Shown piece after piece: positions 59,092 through 64,000 of a DNA stretch of 64,000 nt (position 1 is its first letter; the number at the start of each line of letters is the position of its first letter). The stretch is from Gilliamella bombicola (GTDB taxonomy: Bacteria; Pseudomonadota; Gammaproteobacteria; Enterobacterales; Orbaceae). The notes beneath the pieces are model-generated. The model did not search any database and was not told the origin of the DNA. It was given only the letters and a program-made list of their open reading frames with translations. A program made the translations under genes and the position numbers. Location of the stretch: NCBI RefSeq assembly GCF_900094945.1, contig NZ_FMAQ01000007.1:31128-95127 (forward strand), read 5' to 3'.

Positions 59092-60720
59092 TTAAACTAG
59101 CGCCTTAGATACTTTAATAATTTTGGCAAAGGTATCGGTTAGCAAACGCGGTATGGCGTTTATACCACGTGATTTTGCATCATCACAAATGGCAATCGCA
59201 AGATCAGGTTTTGAACTTTTATGAATCGCTTTTTGAATAATTTGATGTACAGGCAGATCAATATGCTGTGTTGTATTATAAGCGGCAAGTTTATAAACAT
59301 GACTAAAACCATGTTTAAATAAAAAGTTTTCAATATCTCGGGCTGGTAAAACGGTTAAGTAATCATCGGGATTTTTATCGTCACCACATAGCGATTTTAC
59401 GGTATCGGCATATTTCTTACCAGCCATATCTCCATCGGTTATCACATACCAATGAATGCCCATTTTATTAGCATATTTAATCAACGGTTTTAAACCACAT
59501 TGCGCAAACTCAATTAACTGAACGCCTTCAGAACTTAAATGATAACCGCTCTGTTCAGCCAATTCACGCAGTAGCCAAACTTCGGTTTCTCCTTCGACTA
59601 ACAGCCAACAACGGGCAAACAGTGCACTGGCACGGCGGTAAAAAATATGGAACAAAATGCGCCGGCTATCATCAATCCCAAAAGATTGGGGCGTGATATA
59701 TTTGGGCACAATTTTATCGGGTAGACGAATCAATCGGTACAGACACTCTAATGGAAATAACGAAACCAAATCACTTGAATTAGACGTAATGATTTTTTGT
59801 GTTGGCAGATGCTTCAACAATCGAAAGCCAACCGACAAAATAATCGGATGTAACTGACTTTCTGGCTCTTCTAAAATCAAAATAGGCACAGCGTGTTGTG
59901 AAAGCGTATTATGGCCTTTGGCATTAATGATCGCCCCCAAAATCCCTAACAGTGCAGTTCGCAAATAGTCGTTATCAAGATCATCTAACACATTATTAAT
60001 TCGCTCAAGCGAATTCCAATCTTCACTACGTGGCGAGCCTTTTTGGGCGACATGCTTATAATGGTAACGGTGCTCTTGATCGGCAAAATAATACTCCAAA
60101 AGCGCTCTAGCAGCTTGCAAACCGCGGTGTAACTCATCTTGTGTCAATTGTGTTGAATACGTTTTTAATTGCTCACAAAGTTGTAAAGTATAGTATTCGG
60201 ATAAGGGCTGATTGGTAATGGGTAAATCCTGCAGACTAATCGAGCTTTTTAGCGCCATAACAGGGTTAAGCATAATTAAATGGGCAATTAACGCCTTGTG
60301 ATCAGCAAAAGCGAAAGTTCTTTGTTGCAAATCTACCAAAGAGTGTTGGGTTATAATCTTATCGGCTTGTTTATTGGCGGTAATGAGGTAAGTGATTCGA
60401 CGCAGTTTATCTTGATCAACAGTATAAGCAACGGGCAATAGTTGTTGATAGATGGGATTGTTAAGTTCATTAAAATAAGACTCACAATAGGTTATTTTAA
60501 TCACAATCTTATTGCCATAGACATCGTATTTATCGTGATAAAAATCAGAATCCACAAATTGATAAAACTGATTATCAAGTGACAGCAATTGCAAAGCGCT
60601 AATCAAACTCGACCGACCCCAACGGTTTTCGCCCATTAGCACGCTAGCGCTTGGATTTAAGGTTAAAGATAGCGATTTGATACCTTTAAATCCTGAAATA
60701 TCCATTTGCTCAATAAACAT
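59092..60720 (-). CDS. ybjD: OLD-family ATP-dependent endonuclease YbjD
   Basis: The 542-residue protein has an N-terminal SMC/RecF-like ATPase half with a GENRWGRSSLI P-loop (E. coli YbjD, as I recall, has GENAWGKSS) and ILILEEPESQLHPI as Walker B. The C-terminal TOPRIM half carries LLVEGETEVWLL and ITDGDMAGKKYADTVKSL. OLD proteins couple ATP hydrolysis to DNA nicking, and some act in phage defence. The P-loop Lys is Arg in this sequence (WGRSS), which could lower ATP hydrolysis. It is the likely third gene of the waaG-waaP-ybjD unit, 17 bases after waaP. Confidence 0.9.
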   Translation of the reverse strand: MFIEQMDISGFKGIKSLSLTLNPSASVLMGENRWGRSSLISALQLLSLDNQFYQFVDSDFYHDKYDVYGNKIVIKITYCESYFNELNNPIYQQLLPVAYTVDQDKLRRITYLITANKQADKIITQHSLVDLQQRTFAFADHKALIAHLIMLNPVMALKSSISLQDLPITNQPLSEYYTLQLCEQLKTYSTQLTQDELHRGLQAARALLEYYFADQEHRYHYKHVAQKGSPRSEDWNSLERINNVLDDLDNDYLRTALLGILGAIINAKGHNTLSQHAVPILILEEPESQLHPIILSVGFRLLKHLPTQKIITSNSSDLVSLFPLECLYRLIRLPDKIVPKYITPQSFGIDDSRRILFHIFYRRASALFARCWLLVEGETEVWLLRELAEQSGYHLSSEGVQLIEFAQCGLKPLIKYANKMGIHWYVITDGDMAGKKYADTVKSLCGDDKNPDDYLTVLPARDIENFLFKHGFSHVYKLAAYNTTQHIDLPVHQIIQKAIHKSSKPDLAIAICDDAKSRGINAIPRLLTDTFAKIIKVSKALV

Positions 60721-60736
60721 GGTACCTCCTTATGCT

Positions 60737-61540
60737 TTAAAGATGATACTTTTCTGTCCTTTTACGAATTCGTTCAACTTTTTGATGCGTACTAGCCATT
60801 AACTTAGCTTCATTACGCAAAATCGTTTTTAAAGGTTGATTAAAATACACTTTCAAAAATCGCCAAATATCGCGATCGGTTAGCCCAATATTCATGGCTG
60901 AAAAATAAAGCCCAATTAAATCTTTATCACGCCAACGTACAGGAACCGTTTTACGAACCTGAGCACGGTGTAAATCAATCACCGATAATTTTATTTGCTG
61001 ATGATTTTCAAAAAGTGGAATATCAAGCAAAAAGTGACACAAATAACAATCACGATGATTAACCCCAGCGGCGTGCATTTGGGCGACCATTTTTGCCAAA
61101 TAAATAACTAAACAACGCTTTATATGATAGCTAGGTGGGTTAGTTAACCATGGCTTGGTAAAATCTTCTAAACTCACAGTCGGGTTAAGATCCCTTGTCA
61201 CAATAAACGAATGGCGAGTCAGTGGATTTAATCCCTTACGACCAAATGCACGCCCATCCATCGTATTAACGCCAACTTGCTCCAAACGCTCAATCGCATC
61301 CCACTCTTGCTTAGCATCTAAAACAGGTAAACGTAGCGAAATAAGATTCTTCACAATCTCTTTTATTGTTGAACCGCGGTGAATTTTAATAAAATACGAT
61401 TCACCATTGAGCTCAAAATTCAACGTCTTACGTTGCTTAACCGCGCGATAAACTTTACCCGATATTAACTCAACTTCCGCAAACGGATCCTTATCTTTCC
61501 ACAAAGCATCAAAAGGGGATTTTAACTTCAACTCATTCAT
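60737..61540 (-). CDS. rfaP: Lipopolysaccharide core heptose(I) kinase RfaP (WaaP)
   Basis: WaaP phosphorylates the first heptose of the LPS inner core, important for outer-membrane integrity. The product has the kinase-like signatures SYFIKIHRGSTIKEIVKNLISLRLPVL, the catalytic HAAGVNHRDCYLCHFLL and KLSVIDLHRAQVR (metal-binding Asp). RWRDKDLIGLYFSAMNIGLT and DIWRFLKVYF complete it, closely matching E. coli RfaP. I chose the ATG at 61540 (267 residues), which overlaps waaG by eight bases; an ATG at 61549 adds three residues. Confidence 0.95.
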   Translation of the reverse strand: MNELKLKSPFDALWKDKDPFAEVELISGKVYRAVKQRKTLNFELNGESYFIKIHRGSTIKEIVKNLISLRLPVLDAKQEWDAIERLEQVGVNTMDGRAFGRKGLNPLTRHSFIVTRDLNPTVSLEDFTKPWLTNPPSYHIKRCLVIYLAKMVAQMHAAGVNHRDCYLCHFLLDIPLFENHQQIKLSVIDLHRAQVRKTVPVRWRDKDLIGLYFSAMNIGLTDRDIWRFLKVYFNQPLKTILRNEAKLMASTHQKVERIRKRTEKYHL

Positions 61541-62657
61541 AATGATCACAACCTAAAATAATATCTGCGGCACGCTGAGCTAAATGATATAAATCAGCCG
61601 TCTGGCCATAGTGTACCGCATTGTTATGCCATGTTAGTAATTGATCGTGATTGGTTATGGCATTTTGCACCGCGTGATTGAGATCTGCTTGTACAAAAGG
61701 CTCGGCAAGGATCACCCCAGCGTTGGCATCGTGTATATGATAAGCATACCCTGAAATGCCCGATACGATAACCGGCACACCAGCGGCCAATCCTTCAACC
61801 AAAACCATACCGGCAGCTTCTTGCCTTGCAGGGTGTAATAGCAAATTTGCTGCAAATAAAAAGTCAGGGATATCATTACGTCCTGCAAAAAAACGAACTT
61901 GATGCCCAATGCCCAGTTTTGCAGCTAGTTTTTGATAAGCATCGGGTTTGTCTTGCCCTACCACTAAAAAAGTGACTTTTTGCTTTAATTCATCAGGTAA
62001 AGCGGCAATGGCCGTTAACGAACGATCCACACCCTTACGTTTAAAATCCGATCCAATTTGCACAACCACAAAATGATCTTCATCAATTTGATTGGCTTGC
62101 CTAAATTGCTTACCTTTAGCCAGCGACTCATGATTGTATTGGCGATCTTGCGCAATACCGGGTGGCAAAAGGTAAAATCGAGATGGATCAGTATGGTAAT
62201 AGTGCTCAAAATCACTAATTTGCTGTTTAGTCAAAACCATGACTTTGGTTTGGCTATGTTGATTAAATACCGCATCTTCAAAAGCCAAATAATGCTTACA
62301 GCGTTTAGACAATTTATAAAAAAAGCCCTTATGCGATACTTTTTCAGCAAAGCAGGTATCCCCTGCAAAATAGACATCAAGACCGGGCATTTTATTAAAG
62401 CCAACCACACAATCAACCGGATTCGCTTGTAAGTGTGCCTTCACCCAATGGTAATAAGATTGGTTACGGCTATGGTTCGACCAACCTTTTTGGGGAACCA
62501 AAACTACATCAAAGCCTGTAGGCTTATCGCCTTGCCACGCCATTACATAAATCCGCACATGGTGACCACGAGCTTGACAAGCCTTAGCAATTTGCAAAAA
62601 ATCGCGTTGCAAACCACCAAAAGGGAAATACTTATAAATACAAAACGCCAGTTGCAT
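61533..62657 (-). CDS. rfaG: Lipopolysaccharide core glucosyltransferase I RfaG (WaaG)
   Basis: WaaG adds the first glucose of the outer core to heptose II. The 374-residue GT-B, family GT4 enzyme starts FCIYKYFPFGGLQRDFLQIA and has FNKMPGLDVYFAGDTCFAEK. The donor-binding QIGSDFKRKGVDRSLTAIAALP and LLHPARQEAAGMVLVEGLAAGVPVIV (E-x7-E) follow. It acts at the cytosolic face of the inner membrane. It overlaps rfaP, with which it forms an LPS-core operon. Confidence 0.95.
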   Translation of the reverse strand: MQLAFCIYKYFPFGGLQRDFLQIAKACQARGHHVRIYVMAWQGDKPTGFDVVLVPQKGWSNHSRNQSYYHWVKAHLQANPVDCVVGFNKMPGLDVYFAGDTCFAEKVSHKGFFYKLSKRCKHYLAFEDAVFNQHSQTKVMVLTKQQISDFEHYYHTDPSRFYLLPPGIAQDRQYNHESLAKGKQFRQANQIDEDHFVVVQIGSDFKRKGVDRSLTAIAALPDELKQKVTFLVVGQDKPDAYQKLAAKLGIGHQVRFFAGRNDIPDFLFAANLLLHPARQEAAGMVLVEGLAAGVPVIVSGISGYAYHIHDANAGVILAEPFVQADLNHAVQNAITNHDQLLTWHNNAVHYGQTADLYHLAQRAADIILGCDHYE

Positions 62658-62742
62658 GCAGATTGCCTCAAGTTAGAAAGGGCTATTATATACTTGTTGA
62701 TAAGCAAGGTGCAAAAATAGCGACAACGGTTACAATATGCAC

Positions 62743-62783
62743 AAAAAGCGGTCAGGAAAGGTATTGATTTTATTTAAGTTTTT
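62743..62783 (+). repeat. 41-bp direct repeat, left copy, upstream of yhcC
   Basis: The 41 bases starting AAAAAGCGGTCAGGAAAGG match 63841-63881 at 38 positions. The copy lies in the divergent gap between waaG and yhcC. It is not within a gene, and its role is unknown. Confidence 0.8.
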
Positions 62784-62873
62784 TTAATGAGCAAAAAGTG
62801 CAATCTAACAAATCTAGCTTGAAGTCAGCCCACTAACTCCGTAAAATACCCAAAACGCTTATTCTGGTCTATT

Positions 62874-63800
62874 ATGCAACTTCATCTTGTGGTTAACACC
62901 TTTGGCTCTGATCTCCAACGTCGATACGGCGAAAAGATCTACAAACTCACCCTACACGGAGGGTTTAGCTGTCCTAATCGCGATGGCACTATCGGCTCGG
63001 GGGGATGCACTTTTTGTAATGTGGCATCGATTATTGATGAATCAATACAAGTTAAATCGATTGCTGATCAACTTGTATCGCAAGCTCATCAAATGAAAAA
63101 ATCCAAACGCTATCTTGCATACTTTCAAGCCTACACCAGTACTTATGCTGAAGTTGCAATCCTAAAAAATATGTACGAACAGGCGTTAAATAGTGCCGAT
63201 ATTGTCGGACTTTGTGTGGGGACTCGCCCTGATTGCGTACCGAATGAAGCACTTGATTTACTGGCAGGTTATCAATCTCAAGGTTTTGAAGTATGGTTAG
63301 AACTGGGCTTACAAACGGCTCACGATAAAACCTTGCACGATATAAATCGTGGACATACTTTTAACGATTATCATCAAACCGTACAAAAAGCTCGTAATCT
63401 TGGTATAAAAGTGTGCACGCACTTAATTATTGGCTTACCCAAAGAAACCAAACAAGATAATTTAATCACGCTTGAACGTGTATTAAATAGTGGCGTTGAC
63501 GGCTTAAAATTACACCCTTTGCATATTGTTGATGGCAGTATTATGGCAAAAGCATGGCGAGCTGGTCGTATCAATATTTTATCATTGGATGAATATGTTG
63601 ATATTGCAGGCGACATCATCAGACAAACCCCTGCAAACATCGTTTATCACCGCATATCCGCCAACGCTAGAAAGCCAACCTTGCTAGCGCCAGATTGGTG
63701 CGAAAACCACTGGCAGTCAATGAATGCCGTTGATCATAATTTGCGTCAATATGGTGTTCAAGGCAGTGCCATTGGGGATGAGTATTGTTTTAAGGAGTAG
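62874..63800 (+). CDS. yhcC: Radical SAM protein YhcC
   Basis: The 308-residue protein is a TIGR01212-type radical SAM enzyme. The cluster cysteines are Cys33, Cys45 and Cys48 in FSCPNRDGTIGSGGCTFCN, with the long spacing typical of this family. YFQAYTSTYA, GTRPDCVPNEAL, WLELGLQTAHDKTLHDINRGH and LIIGLPKETKQD line the barrel. The reaction of E. coli YhcC is not established; roles in tRNA modification have been discussed. It is divergent from waaG and flanked by 41-bp direct repeats. Confidence 0.92.
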   Translation: MQLHLVVNTFGSDLQRRYGEKIYKLTLHGGFSCPNRDGTIGSGGCTFCNVASIIDESIQVKSIADQLVSQAHQMKKSKRYLAYFQAYTSTYAEVAILKNMYEQALNSADIVGLCVGTRPDCVPNEALDLLAGYQSQGFEVWLELGLQTAHDKTLHDINRGHTFNDYHQTVQKARNLGIKVCTHLIIGLPKETKQDNLITLERVLNSGVDGLKLHPLHIVDGSIMAKAWRAGRINILSLDEYVDIAGDIIRQTPANIVYHRISANARKPTLLAPDWCENHWQSMNAVDHNLRQYGVQGSAIGDEYCFKE

Positions 63801-63840
63801 CAGGAATGTTTTTGTGGAAAAAAACAATGCAATTACATCC

Positions 63841-63881
63841 AAAAATCGGTCAGAAAAGGTATTGATTTTATTAAAGTTTTT
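63841..63881 (+). repeat. 41-bp direct repeat, right copy, downstream of yhcC
   Basis: It matches 62743-62783 at 38 of 41 positions (AAAAATCGGTCAGAAAAGG onwards). It starts 41 bases after the yhcC stop. The remaining bases to the window edge (63882-64000) contain no supportable gene. Confidence 0.8.
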
Positions 63882-64000
63882 ATTTGATGTTTTTTATTCA
63901 AAAAACATCACCAAAACCATTTCCCAAAGCCCGCCAACATAAGCTAACTCATCCTTTAACAAAACTTTACAAATTTTTAACAAAAAAGGTAGCGCATTAT

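Noticed and set aside
62748..62756. GCGGTCAGG considered as a Haemophilus-type DNA uptake signal
   Set aside because: It lacks the AAGTGCGGT core and I did not see it repeated through the window; only the two-copy 41-bp repeat is supported.

Overview
The window is 64 kb of AT-rich gammaproteobacterial chromosome. Gene content is E. coli-like: glnALG, fruBKA with cra, focA-pflB-pflA, recA-recX-alaS-csrA-tRNA-Ser-tRNA-Arg, lptCAB-rpoN, leuABCD and waaG-waaP. Conserved blocks are shuffled and often shortened, for example secB and yibN without grxC, and rpoN without hpf or ptsN. Together with the low GC and the fermentative, sugar-PTS-rich content, this suggests an Orbaceae genome such as Gilliamella or a relative. 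That assignment is inference from gene content; no rRNA is present to confirm it.

Layout. 1-2.4 kb: tail of an ornithine cyclodeaminase-family gene, then gpsA, secB and yibN on the minus strand. 2.5-7.3 kb: a small secreted protein and the nitrogen-control operon glnA-glnL-glnG, with a sigma-54 promoter and NtrC sites. 7.4-11.2 kb: a Fur-boxed siderophore ABC importer. 11.3-16.5 kb: cra followed by the fructose PTS operon fruBKA under a Cra operator. 16.5-22.3 kb: a LOG-family hydrolase, tRNA-Asn, focA-pflB and pflA. 22.3-29.9 kb, minus strand: a RarD-like permease, serS, two tRNA-Arg, tRNA-Ser, csrA, alaS, recX and recA with a LexA box. 30.3-36.2 kb: pqiABC, then pabA and a PabB-PabC fusion on the minus strand. 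36.4-45.6 kb: a hexonate/hexuronate catabolic cluster (rspA, rspB, a YdfJ-like transporter, a YdfI-like dehydrogenase) and its GntR regulator rspR, split by an insertion-element-bounded island. 45.7-50.2 kb: a secreted CHAP amidase, acylphosphatase, lptCAB and rpoN. 50.2-56 kb: a methyltransferase and leuABCD with a leuL leader and attenuator. 56.2-64 kb: nfsB, ettA, an OLD-family ybjD, waaP, waaG and yhcC.

The most unusual region is 41.7-44.9 kb. Decayed IS3- and IS481-type transposase fragments, including an inverted pair of about 145 bp, bound a broken toxin-like gene (probably DUF4225 family). Downstream lie three intact tandem copies, at a 376-bp period, of a small three-helix membrane protein gene. 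The toxin-like gene carries one nonsense codon and one 4-bp duplication. The three membrane proteins have near-identical ends, and copy 2 has a strongly diverged middle. I interpret this as a toxin/immunity cassette in which the effector died and an expanded, diversifying immunity array survived. It was inserted between a sugar-acid operon and its regulator.

Regulatory sites can be read directly for nitrogen (NtrC/sigma-54), iron (Fur), carbon (a consensus CRP site before rspA, Cra before fruB), SOS (LexA before recA) and leucine (attenuation).
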